A DNA stretch of 64,000 nucleotides from Candidatus Woesearchaeota archaeon (GTDB taxonomy: Archaea > Nanobdellota > Nanobdellia > Woesearchaeales > GW2011-AR15), in the NCBI GenBank assembly GCA_016928835.1, contig JAFGJW010000001.1, forward strand, positions 22,306-86,305, given 5' to 3'. Under the pieces are notes generated by a model. That model was not told the DNA's origin, ran no database searches, and worked only from the letters and a program-made list of their open reading frames with translations. Below, piece by piece: positions 1-7,540 of this stretch; the first letter of the stretch is position 1; each line of letters opens with the position of its first letter. The translations under genes and the position numbers were made by a program.

Positions 1-1
1 T

Positions 2-982
2 GCAATGTCTGCAGCTGTTGGTGCTGCATCTGCAGGTGCAAGAGTAATGACTGCCACCTCTGCAAATGGACTTGCATTAATGTTTGAGATAGTATATATC
101 GCAGCATCAACAAGGTTGCCAATTGTTATGACAGTTGTTAACAGGGCATTATCTGGTCCTATCAACATCCATTGTGACCATTCTGACTCTATGGGCTGTC
201 GTGACTCAGGCTGGATACAAATATATTCTGAAAATGCACAAGAAGTATATGATAATATCATTATTGGAATGAAATTAGCAGAGGATATGAAGATAAGGCT
301 TCCGGTAATGGTCTGTCAAGACGGATTTATTACAAGCCATTCAATTGATGTTGTTGAGCCTCTTGAACCTGAGACTGTAAAGAACTTTATTGGAGAGCAC
401 AAAGCCATTTATCCCTTACTTGATGTGGAAAATCCTGTTACATATGGTCCACTTGATCTTTATGATTATTACTTTGAACATAAAAGACAGCAGGTTGATG
501 CTATGTGGTATGTTAAACCAACACTTAGACAAATATTTGCAGATTTCTCGAAGATTTCTGGCAGGGCTTATGATATTATTGAAAAGTATTTTGTAGATGA
601 TGCTGATCAGGTTATAGTTACTATGAGCAGCACTGCTGGAACCGCAAAGGCGGAAGTAGATGAATTAAGGAAAAAAGGCCAGAAAGCAGGTCTACTTAAA
701 ATAAAATTGTTTAGGCCCTTCCCTTATGAAGAAGTCAGCGAAGCACTTAAGAACGCTAAGCATATCGCAGTACTTGACAGATCACTTTCATTTGGAGCAG
801 ATGCGCCGCTTTATTCTGAGATCAAGTCTGCTCTTTACAATCAAAATAAAAAAATATGTAGTTATGTTTTTGGCTTAGGGGGGAGAGACATAAACTTAGA
901 AGATATTAAAAAAGTATTTAGTGAAATACAGAAACTCGATAATACCTGTCATGATATTAGGTTTATTGGGTTAAGAGATTAA
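2..982 (+). CDS. porA: Pyruvate:ferredoxin oxidoreductase alpha subunit, 5'-truncated
   Basis: Alpha subunit of the four-subunit archaeal enzyme that oxidises pyruvate to acetyl-CoA, CO2 and reduced ferredoxin in the cytoplasm. The frame is open to the window edge, so the N-terminal part lies upstream; the first ATG (base 5) is probably internal, because family members have about 60 more residues before this region. Visible are the domain I end (ATSANGLALMFE, then NRALSGPINIHCDHSDSM), and the domain II stretch ending in LFRPFPYEEV and VLDRSLSFGADAPL. The beta subunit starts one base after the stop, so the two are translated together. Gamma and delta subunits are expected just upstream. The identification rests on motif recognition and on the partner gene. 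Confidence 0.93.
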   Translation, partial: AMSAAVGAASAGARVMTATSANGLALMFEIVYIAASTRLPIVMTVVNRALSGPINIHCDHSDSMGCRDSGWIQIYSENAQEVYDNIIIGMKLAEDMKIRLPVMVCQDGFITSHSIDVVEPLEPETVKNFIGEHKAIYPLLDVENPVTYGPLDLYDYYFEHKRQQVDAMWYVKPTLRQIFADFSKISGRAYDIIEKYFVDDADQVIVTMSSTAGTAKAEVDELRKKGQKAGLLKIKLFRPFPYEEVSEALKNAKHIAVLDRSLSFGADAPLYSEIKSALYNQNKKICSYVFGLGGRDINLEDIKKVFSEIQKLDNTCHDIRFIGLRD

Positions 983-983
983 A

Positions 984-1901
984 ATGGTAAATATTAAGGA
1001 ATTTTCCAGCAGGGAAGAAAGATTGAGCAGCGGACACAGGCTCTGCGGAGGGTGTGGAGCACCGATTATTGCTAGGATGGTCACTAAAGCAACCAAGGAC
1101 CCTGTGGTTATTGTGAATGCAACTGGATGCTTAGAGGTTGCCACAACCATCTACCCTTATACTGCATGGAAAGTTCCCTGGATGCACAATGCCTTTGAGA
1201 ACGCTGCAGCGACTATTTCAGGTATTGAGACAGCCTTTAGAGCCCTTAAGAAGAAAGGGAAAATAAAAAAAGAAATAAAGTTCATTGCATTCGGTGGAGA
1301 TGGTGGCACATATGATATTGGTTTGCAGAGCATGTCAGGTGCTTTTGAGAGGGGGCATAAATTTGTCTATGTCTGTTATGATAACGAAGCCTATATGAAT
1401 ACTGGCATTCAGAGAAGCGGTGCTACCCCTTATGGTGCGAGCACTACAACAGCTCCTGCAGGCAAAGTTAAGCAAGGCAAGGAGCAGTTCAGGAAAGATT
1501 TGACAAGCATTGCTGCGGCCCACCATGTGCCTTATGTTGCTCAAGCAGCGCCGTCGGAATGGAATGATTTAATTACTAAAGCAGAAAAAGCTCTAAATGC
1601 AGATGGTCCTGCTTTTCTAAATGTGTTGTCACCATGCCCTAGAGGATGGAGATTCCCAGAAAACTTAACTATTGAGATATCCAAATTAGCCATAAAAACG
1701 AGATTCTGGCCGCTTATTGAAATTGAAAACGGTAAATGGACTTTGAACAAGGATATTACAAAACCACTGCCAATTAAAGAGTGGATCAAGTCCCAGGGCA
1801 GATATAGCCATCTTTTAAAACCAGGTAATGAAGCAATTATAGAAAAAATCCAGGAAAGAGTTAATAAGGATTGGGAAAAAATAAAAAAATTATGTTCTTA
1901 A
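984..1901 (+). CDS. porB: Pyruvate:ferredoxin oxidoreductase beta subunit
   Basis: Thiamine-diphosphate-binding beta subunit (305 residues, usual length). Near the N-terminus is the cysteine motif LCGGCGAP, followed by a further cysteine in NATGCLEV; these hold the proximal 4Fe-4S cluster in this family. The TPP/Mg motif is GGDGGTYDIG around residue 110, with the YDNEAYMNTGIQRSGATP stretch that completes the cofactor site. It is the last gene of the operon: the next gene is convergent and 8 bases away. Together with porA it indicates pyruvate oxidation to acetyl-CoA linked to ferredoxin, as in fermentative anaerobic archaea. Confidence 0.95.
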   Translation: MVNIKEFSSREERLSSGHRLCGGCGAPIIARMVTKATKDPVVIVNATGCLEVATTIYPYTAWKVPWMHNAFENAAATISGIETAFRALKKKGKIKKEIKFIAFGGDGGTYDIGLQSMSGAFERGHKFVYVCYDNEAYMNTGIQRSGATPYGASTTTAPAGKVKQGKEQFRKDLTSIAAAHHVPYVAQAAPSEWNDLITKAEKALNADGPAFLNVLSPCPRGWRFPENLTIEISKLAIKTRFWPLIEIENGKWTLNKDITKPLPIKEWIKSQGRYSHLLKPGNEAIIEKIQERVNKDWEKIKKLCS

Positions 1902-1909
1902 TTAGAGCA

Positions 1910-2245
1910 CTACTTTTTGAGCGGCTTTTTGCCTATCTTTGATCTTTTCTTTTTTGGCTGAGTTTTTTTAGCACTGGTCTTCTTGACAGCTGATTTTGCC
2001 TTCCTCACTGTTTTTTTAAAACCTTTCCTGGCTTTACCAGCCAATCTATGTTCCCATTTTTTCAGCTCTTCCAACAGTTCATTAAACAATTCTTTTCCTT
2101 CGTGTGATTTTAGTTTTCCCTTTTTTACAAGGTCTGCCACAGCTTTCTTAATTTTTCCTTTGTGCTTATATGCGGCAACACCAGCAGCAGAACCTGCTGC
2201 AGCAGCAAGACCCAAGAGAAAAAACTTTTTTGCTCCTTTTTTCAT
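1910..2245 (-). CDS. Small lysine-rich protein with N-terminal hydrophobic segment
   Basis: About 111 residues, not assigned to a family. The N-terminus (MKKGAKKFFLLGLAAAAGSA) is a positively charged start followed by one small-residue hydrophobic helix. The middle is a charged amphipathic helix, and the last 45 residues are a Lys/Ala/Pro-rich basic tail of the type seen in histone H1-like and PhaF-like tails. The ATG at 2245 is preferred over the one at 2251 because AGGTGA lies six bases upstream. Possible roles are DNA or polyanion binding near the membrane; this is inference from composition only. The gene is convergent with porB. Confidence 0.6.
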   Translation of the reverse strand: MKKGAKKFFLLGLAAAAGSAAGVAAYKHKGKIKKAVADLVKKGKLKSHEGKELFNELLEELKKWEHRLAGKARKGFKKTVRKAKSAVKKTSAKKTQPKKKRSKIGKKPLKK

Positions 2246-2370
2246 AATCATTCACCTCTCTCTTTTCTTGATAATTTATTCTATTTAAATCTTTTTATTG
2301 GGTGCTAATATTCTTCATGTGGCTTTCCACTATCAATAAGAAAAGAAACTTTTTAATACTACTTTAGATA

Positions 2371-2838
2371 ATGTTTAGTGTAGCGAGGCTGATTCAAATC
2401 AATATGATTAGTCATCTTTTAATGATTTTTATGTTAGTTATCATATCTTCAAACTTTTTCAATCCAACTAACTTTGATTTTTTCCTTTTGTTCCTAGGCG
2501 GATGGCTGATTGATATTGATCATGTTTTGTATCATCTCATTACTGAAAAAAATCTATCCAAAAAAGAATTTAGAAAGATCCATACTTACCTGCATAAATT
2601 TAATATCCCAAGATTTTACTTATTTCACACTATTGAATTCCTTTTATTATTGTTATTTATTAATAGGTATTATCTGAACATATCATACTTTATAGTGGGC
2701 TATGTTAGTCACCTTGTGCTTGACTCCATAGGATATATAATGTATTATAAGAATCTAAAGTGGATCAGACACTGGACTATCTTCTATTACTTGGCTGGAA
2801 TTAAAAATAAATATACTAAGGAGAAAACCGTTCTTTGA
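2371..2838 (+). CDS. Multi-pass membrane protein, DUF457/YdjM-like putative metal-dependent hydrolase
   Basis: 155 residues with about four hydrophobic segments. The signature is GGWLIDIDHVLYHL near residue 48 and a second motif YVSHLVLDSIGY near residue 112; Asp/His pairs of this kind are the conserved polar residues of the membrane-bound metal-dependent hydrolase family DUF457. An alternative start is the ATG at 2404. A TATA-like TTTTTAATAC sits about 25 bases before the first ATG. Its 3' end overlaps the convergent dys gene by 23 bases. Substrate unknown. Confidence 0.6.
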   Translation: MFSVARLIQINMISHLLMIFMLVIISSNFFNPTNFDFFLLFLGGWLIDIDHVLYHLITEKNLSKKEFRKIHTYLHKFNIPRFYLFHTIEFLLLLLFINRYYLNISYFIVGYVSHLVLDSIGYIMYYKNLKWIRHWTIFYYLAGIKNKYTKEKTVL

Positions 2839-3751
2839 CAGAAGCGTAGATCATAGGCAAAGCAATAGTTGCATCACAAACAACATCAACAAAATCTGCG
2901 TCTGCACTCATTTTGCCCCATGAGATTCCCTCCCTTAGAACTGCTCCGCTGCTGCCTCCAGGCTCAGGTCTGTCCATTGTGATTTGTATGCCATATCTAG
3001 CAGAGCTAGGTGAGAACTGCATTGCCTGCTGAACATAATTTTTTGGAACGCCTCCGCCAATATAAAAAACACCGGGGTTCTTGCAGCCCCACGCAATATT
3101 AATAATCTCTTTTAAATCTTCAAATGCATTAACTTGAATCTTTTTTCCTTTTGCCAGGTTTCCCCAAATCATCAATCCAATGCCAGAATCAGCAATTGCA
3201 GGACAAAATATTGGGATTTTATTCTTATAGCATATATTCAGGATTGAATCTTCTTGTTCTATTAATGAACCGATTTTGTGGAGGAGCTGAGTTATATTCA
3301 TAGGCTCTGATGATAATGCATTAAAATTCTTTGAAAAAAATTCTTCCATCTTCTCATAAACTTGGTTAGGCATAAAAGCATCATATATCCTGTCAATACC
3401 TTTTGCATGGAGTTCAGCATCGCTTGCATATGGATTGCCCTGATAATGGCTGAATCCCAGGCTTTCCACAAGATCATGTGTAAGATTAGCGCCAGTTGTA
3501 ACTAATACATGAATATAGCCTCTTTTTAACATGTCAATGATAATATTTTTCATCCCTCCCGGCACCATTGCCCCAGCAAGGCCTAGAAAGATTTTGCAGT
3601 CTTTATCCTTAATCATCTTCTCATATATATCAACTGCTTTTGCTATTCTCCCCCCACCCATCACTCCGCTTTGTTTCATCTGATTGACTAGTTCATTTAC
3701 AGTAATCTTATCTCTAATGTCAATCTGTTTGACTTTCTTTAATCTCTTCAT
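2816..3751 (-). CDS. dys: Deoxyhypusine synthase
   Basis: Transfers the aminobutyl group of spermidine to a lysine of translation factor aIF5A, NAD-dependent. At 311 residues it has the usual archaeal length. Conserved stretches include GLAGAMVPGGM, VTTGANLTHDL and, near the end, SWGKMSADADFVDV, whose lysine (residue 280) aligns with the catalytic lysine that forms the enzyme-imine intermediate. The start overlaps the speD stop by four bases, so the gene is translationally coupled to the gene for a spermidine-pathway enzyme, which supports both assignments. Confidence 0.95.
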   Translation of the reverse strand: MKRLKKVKQIDIRDKITVNELVNQMKQSGVMGGGRIAKAVDIYEKMIKDKDCKIFLGLAGAMVPGGMKNIIIDMLKRGYIHVLVTTGANLTHDLVESLGFSHYQGNPYASDAELHAKGIDRIYDAFMPNQVYEKMEEFFSKNFNALSSEPMNITQLLHKIGSLIEQEDSILNICYKNKIPIFCPAIADSGIGLMIWGNLAKGKKIQVNAFEDLKEIINIAWGCKNPGVFYIGGGVPKNYVQQAMQFSPSSARYGIQITMDRPEPGGSSGAVLREGISWGKMSADADFVDVVCDATIALPMIYASVKERFSP

Positions 3752-4122
3752 CTTATATTTAGGCCTCTACTCAGGACATTCCATTCAATCTCTTGGATTT
3801 GGAACAGGGCTTTGAAATATTTAATGGCTTTAAGCACATCAAAATTTGTGCATGAGAACACATCAATTGCTACATATCCTCTTTTCGGGAAAGTATGTAT
3901 ACTAACATGGCTTGTGTAAATTAGGATAAAACCAGAGATACCCGAATTAAATTCATCTTCGTTAATCGATTTTATTAATGGGTCTGACAGTCTTTTCATA
4001 CCTATATCTATAGGAAATTGTATAAGGGCTTCTTTGATAATAGCTTCATCACTTAACCTGTCTCTGTCACAGTTTTGCCCATCAATAGTAAGATGCGTTC
4101 CTTTAGATGTGTTAATTTTCAT
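3748..4122 (-). CDS. speD: S-adenosylmethionine decarboxylase proenzyme (SpeD type)
   Basis: Pyruvoyl-dependent enzyme supplying decarboxylated AdoMet for spermidine synthesis. 124 residues, the usual size of the class 1B form. The processing region reads YTSHVSIHTFP: Ser71 would become the pyruvoyl group, and His76 and Cys91 fall at the +5 and +20 positions expected for the processing histidine and catalytic cysteine. The residue before the processing serine is Thr70, where most family members have Glu. A crenarchaeal branch of this family decarboxylates arginine instead, so the substrate is not fixed by sequence alone. It overlaps the KH gene upstream (11 bases) and dys downstream (4 bases). 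Confidence 0.9.
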   Translation of the reverse strand: MKINTSKGTHLTIDGQNCDRDRLSDEAIIKEALIQFPIDIGMKRLSDPLIKSINEDEFNSGISGFILIYTSHVSIHTFPKRGYVAIDVFSCTNFDVLKAIKYFKALFQIQEIEWNVLSRGLNIR

Positions 4123-4687
4123 GGTTTTCCCTTCTGTATTCAGATATGTCCCTTTCTTCTAATTCCTTGATTTTTTGTTCACTCCTCATCTTCTCAAGCC
4201 ACTTATATACATTAGCATGCCGGCTTCCCTTTATCAATTGTTCAAGAGCTCTTTTTGCTGTAAGGACTGCTTCTGTTCTGCCTATAATGCATACTGTTTT
4301 TCCAAAAACAGATATAAATGTCTCTGTGTGCCTCTCAATCTGGGTTCTTGCTTTGCCTTCTCTCCCAATTATCCTTCCTTTTATTCGTTTTATTTGATTG
4401 TCCTTTACATAATCAATAAGATTAAGAACTTCAAAGGTATAGTCCTGTTTTAGAAGCAGCTGTGCTATCTCTGGGTTAAAGCCCCGGCCAATTGCCCTTA
4501 TAATGTCTCTTGTGCAATATAAAGCTATAGCATCTTCTCCCTTGACTGAGATATCGCCTTCTTTTGAATCAACTTTGATTGTGGTCTTAGTTTGTTCTTC
4601 TATATATTTTTTTATCTCTCCTTTTCTGCCTATTAACACGGCAATTCTTTCCTTTGGTATTTTTATCTGATAAGCGAACTCTGTCAT
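4112..4687 (-). CDS. KH-domain ribosome-biogenesis protein, archaeal Pno1/Dim2 family
   Basis: 191 residues with two KH RNA-binding modules. The first carries IAVLIGRKGEIKKYIE with the GxxG loop GRKG (about residues 20-23); the second carries RIIGREGKARTQIE with loop GREG (near residue 107). The family is the archaeal counterpart of eukaryotic Pno1/Dim2, a factor in small-subunit rRNA 3'-end maturation. First gene of the operon followed by speD and dys; the link between ribosome assembly and hypusine supply is translational in theme, but that is inference. Confidence 0.88.
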   Translation of the reverse strand: MTEFAYQIKIPKERIAVLIGRKGEIKKYIEEQTKTTIKVDSKEGDISVKGEDAIALYCTRDIIRAIGRGFNPEIAQLLLKQDYTFEVLNLIDYVKDNQIKRIKGRIIGREGKARTQIERHTETFISVFGKTVCIIGRTEAVLTAKRALEQLIKGSRHANVYKWLEKMRSEQKIKELEERDISEYRRENHEN

Positions 4688-4779
4688 ACTTTTGTGGAAT
4701 CTTCAATTACTTTTAAAGTTTATTAATGATCTTCAAAACCCAAACCTTTTAATAAATGGACTTCTTTTTTTGATTAAAA

Positions 4780-7461
4780 ATGAGATCAGTATCTATTATT
4801 GGTCTTGGCTATGTTGGATTACCATTAGCAATAATCTGCTCCAAGAAAGGGTATAAGGTTTATGGGATTGATGTTAATGAAAAGATAGTGGGAAAAACCA
4901 ATAAAAATATTTCACATATTGATGACCCATATCTTAAAGAGAATATTAAAGATGTGAGGATAGATGCTACAACCAGTTTTGAACCGGTGTCAGAAAGTGA
5001 CGTAATATTGATATGTGTTCCTACTCCTGTAAATAAGAAACATGTCCCTGATTTGTCTTATGTGGAGTCAGCCACTAAAAGTATCTCGCAGTACTTGAAG
5101 AGAGGACAGATTATTATTCTTGAGAGTACAGTTTCCCCCGGCACAGTTGATGGAGTTATGATGTCAATCCTCAATAACGGCCTTGATGCTATGAAGAATG
5201 ATTATTACCTTGCTCATTGCCCAGAGAGAATTGATCCAGGCAATAAAAAATGGACTATTGACAAGATTCCAAGGGTTGTTGGTGGCGTTACTGAAGAGGC
5301 AACACTGAAAGCAAAAGAATTTTATGAGACAATAATTGAGGCCAAGATTACTCCATTGAAATCGGCCAAAGAGGCTGAGGCTGCAAAGATTATGGAGAAT
5401 ACGTTCAGGGATGTTAACATTGCTTTCGTAAATGAGATGGCAAAGAGCTTTGACAAGGCAGGTATAGATGTGATGGAGGTTATCAAAGGTGCTTCTACAA
5501 AACCTTTTGCCTTTATGCCTCACTATCCAGGTGTTGGTGTTGGTGGACATTGTTTTGACAAAGCTACTTTTGTTTTCTTAAAAAATAGTGGACATCAGAA
5601 AGTGAAACAAATAGGCCAATATATTAATTCTCTTGATTGCAACAGGCAACAGGTAAATGATGTTGAGATTTTTTCCCCAGAAGATGTCAAAATATTAAGT
5701 TATGATATGATAAAAAAATCAACCTCCTTCAAACCTGTAAAGATTGCATCCAAAAGAAAAACTGACCAAATCTTGTGTATTAACTGCGCGTATAACTATA
5801 AACTTGAAGTTACTGACTTGCATCCTGTAATTTGCTATGATAATGGTTTAAAAGTGAAATTTGCAAAAGATATCAAGAGAGGAGACAGGCTTGTTCTGAA
5901 TAAACTATTGCCTTCTGATAAATCTATGCTCAAGATTGACTTGATTAATCATTTAAATAACGATTTAATCAAAAAAATTCGGGTTAAACCAAAAAATGGT
6001 GCTTTTATTAATTATAAAAAGGGAATAGATAAAAACCTGAAGGGGAATAAGAGAGATTATTATAAAAATAATTCCCTCCCCTTGAAAAAATATTTAGCAT
6101 TAGAAAATCTGCTTGGAATAGATAGACAAGAGATTTACCTTTGCACAGGCGGCGGTCCAAGTTTCAAAAAAATTCCCGCAGTACTTGCTCTTGATAAGGA
6201 TTTCTTAAGATTAATCGGTTATTATTTAAGTGAGGGTTGTTTAACAACGGAGAAAAAGACATTAAGAACTCGCTTTACGTTCAATAAAAATGAAACAGAG
6301 TACATAAATGACTTGAAGAGTCTACTGAGAAAATATGAATTAGATTATTCTGTATATCTATCAACAAGGTTTGAATCTTATCATATAAAAGTCTCTTCCG
6401 CAATATTTGGATTTTTATTAAGAGACATCTTAAAATGTGGCGTAAATTGTTATAACATGGAGATTCCCGAGCAATTCTTTGATTTGGCTAAAGAGTATAA
6501 AGAAGAATTGTTAAAGGGTTTATTTAGGGGGGATGGCGGAGTATCTGGCTTTTCCAAAAAAAGAAGGTATATTAAAAACGGAAAATCTTACGAACATTAT
6601 TGCAACAGCATTACAGTTAGTTATTTTACTTCAAGCCCTGTTCTTTTTCAACAGATCTGTTTGTTATTATTGAATTTTGATATTGTTCCGAAATTATCAA
6701 AAAGAATAGGATACATGACACTAACTGGATATAAGAATGTTTCTAAAGTAAAAAATTGGTTCTTGGGAGAAAAAGAAGAAAAAATCAACACCTATTTAAA
6801 AAACCTAAGAAAAGTAATTAATTATAAAAAGACAAAAATCTTCAGAGAATTTATTACAATTAGCGTTGAAAATATCAAAAAAATTGAAACTGATTATGTG
6901 TATTCTTTTGAGGTTGCTGATACAAATACCTTGATTACTTCGTGTGGGATTATAGCTCATAACTGTATCGCAATTGATCCCTATTATCTAATAGACGGAG
7001 CGAAAACATATGGCTTTGACCACCAATTCTTGAGTTTGGCGAGAAAGATAAATAGTTCCATGCCCCAGTATACTGTTGATTTATTCAGGGAGGAACTTAA
7101 CAAGCTTGGTAGGCCAGTTAGGGGCGCTAAAGTAGGTATTCTTGGTCTCGCCTACAAAGGGAATGTCGATGATACAAGAGAAAGCCCGGCATTTGAGGTA
7201 ATTGACCTACTGAAAAAACAAGGGGCAGAATTATTTGTTTATGAACCATATCTTCCGGACAAATCAGATGTAAAAGTCCTAACCGAATTATTTGAAAAGG
7301 TCGATTATATATTATTGATTACAAACCACAACGAATTCAAAAATATGGATTATCAGCTATTGAAACAAAATAATATAAAATTGGTTCTTGATGGTAGGAA
7401 TTGCCTTGATAAAGAGTCGATCGAAAAATTAGGCATCTTATACAAGGGTATTGGAAGGTAA
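4780..7461 (+). CDS. Nucleotide-sugar dehydrogenase (UDP-ManNAc/UDP-Glc dehydrogenase family) precursor with intein
   Basis: 893-residue precursor. The extein totals 422 residues, normal for UDP-N-acetylmannosamine or UDP-glucose dehydrogenases: NAD-binding GLGYVGLP near the N-terminus, VPTPVN, ESTVSPGT, CPERIDPG, then the active-site block GVGVGGHC-IAIDPYYL, and a C-terminal UDP-binding domain with ILGLAYKGNVDDTRESP. The active-site block is split by an intein after GVGVGGH, so the catalytic cysteine is residue +1 of the C-extein and the enzyme cannot be active before splicing. The expected reaction is oxidation of a UDP-sugar to the uronate for surface glycans. ManNAc versus glucose cannot be decided here. 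The start is supported by leaderless context (an A/T-rich box about 30 bases upstream). Confidence 0.95.
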   Translation: MRSVSIIGLGYVGLPLAIICSKKGYKVYGIDVNEKIVGKTNKNISHIDDPYLKENIKDVRIDATTSFEPVSESDVILICVPTPVNKKHVPDLSYVESATKSISQYLKRGQIIILESTVSPGTVDGVMMSILNNGLDAMKNDYYLAHCPERIDPGNKKWTIDKIPRVVGGVTEEATLKAKEFYETIIEAKITPLKSAKEAEAAKIMENTFRDVNIAFVNEMAKSFDKAGIDVMEVIKGASTKPFAFMPHYPGVGVGGHCFDKATFVFLKNSGHQKVKQIGQYINSLDCNRQQVNDVEIFSPEDVKILSYDMIKKSTSFKPVKIASKRKTDQILCINCAYNYKLEVTDLHPVICYDNGLKVKFAKDIKRGDRLVLNKLLPSDKSMLKIDLINHLNNDLIKKIRVKPKNGAFINYKKGIDKNLKGNKRDYYKNNSLPLKKYLALENLLGIDRQEIYLCTGGGPSFKKIPAVLALDKDFLRLIGYYLSEGCLTTEKKTLRTRFTFNKNETEYINDLKSLLRKYELDYSVYLSTRFESYHIKVSSAIFGFLLRDILKCGVNCYNMEIPEQFFDLAKEYKEELLKGLFRGDGGVSGFSKKRRYIKNGKSYEHYCNSITVSYFTSSPVLFQQICLLLLNFDIVPKLSKRIGYMTLTGYKNVSKVKNWFLGEKEEKINTYLKNLRKVINYKKTKIFREFITISVENIKKIETDYVYSFEVADTNTLITSCGIIAHNCIAIDPYYLIDGAKTYGFDHQFLSLARKINSSMPQYTVDLFREELNKLGRPVRGAKVGILGLAYKGNVDDTRESPAFEVIDLLKKQGAELFVYEPYLPDKSDVKVLTELFEKVDYILLITNHNEFKNMDYQLLKQNNIKLVLDGRNCLDKESIEKLGILYKGIGR
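5551..6963 (+). other. In-frame intein with LAGLIDADG homing endonuclease
   Basis: Residues 258-728 of the precursor (471 residues). The first residue is Cys (block A, CFDKATFVFLK). The block B motif TDLHPVICYDNG carries the TxxH residues, and AKDIKRGDRLVL follows. Two endonuclease motifs, LIGYYLSEGC (around residues 478-487) and LLKGLFRGDGG (around 577-587), have the glycine-acid ends of LAGLIDADG helices. The C-terminal block reads YSFEVADTNTL then GIIAHN, ending in His-Asn, with Cys at +1. All residues needed for Cys-type protein splicing are present. The endonuclease helices look intact, so homing activity is possible. Inteins in UDP-glucose dehydrogenase are known from other archaea, for example Methanocaldococcus jannaschii. 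Confidence 0.95.
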
Positions 7462-7506
7462 AATTTATTTTATTAGATTGACTATAACAAAGGGAGTTCT
7501 ATAGTT

Positions 7507-7520
7507 AAATTTATATACCC
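7507..7520 (+). promoter_or_regulatory. TATA box of the pilus/secretion membrane protein gene
   Basis: AAATTTATATACCC contains an archaeal TATA box centred about 27 bases before the ATG at 7541, with a purine-rich BRE-like position just ahead. The spacing predicts a leaderless transcript starting at or next to the start codon. Confidence 0.6.
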
Positions 7521-7540
7521 TCTATGACTAGTAAAAATCT

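Noticed and set aside
4780..7461. Frameshifted or chimeric dehydrogenase gene
   Set aside because: The extra 471 residues are in frame and carry intein blocks A, B, endonuclease motifs and His-Asn/Cys junction, so an intein explains the length.
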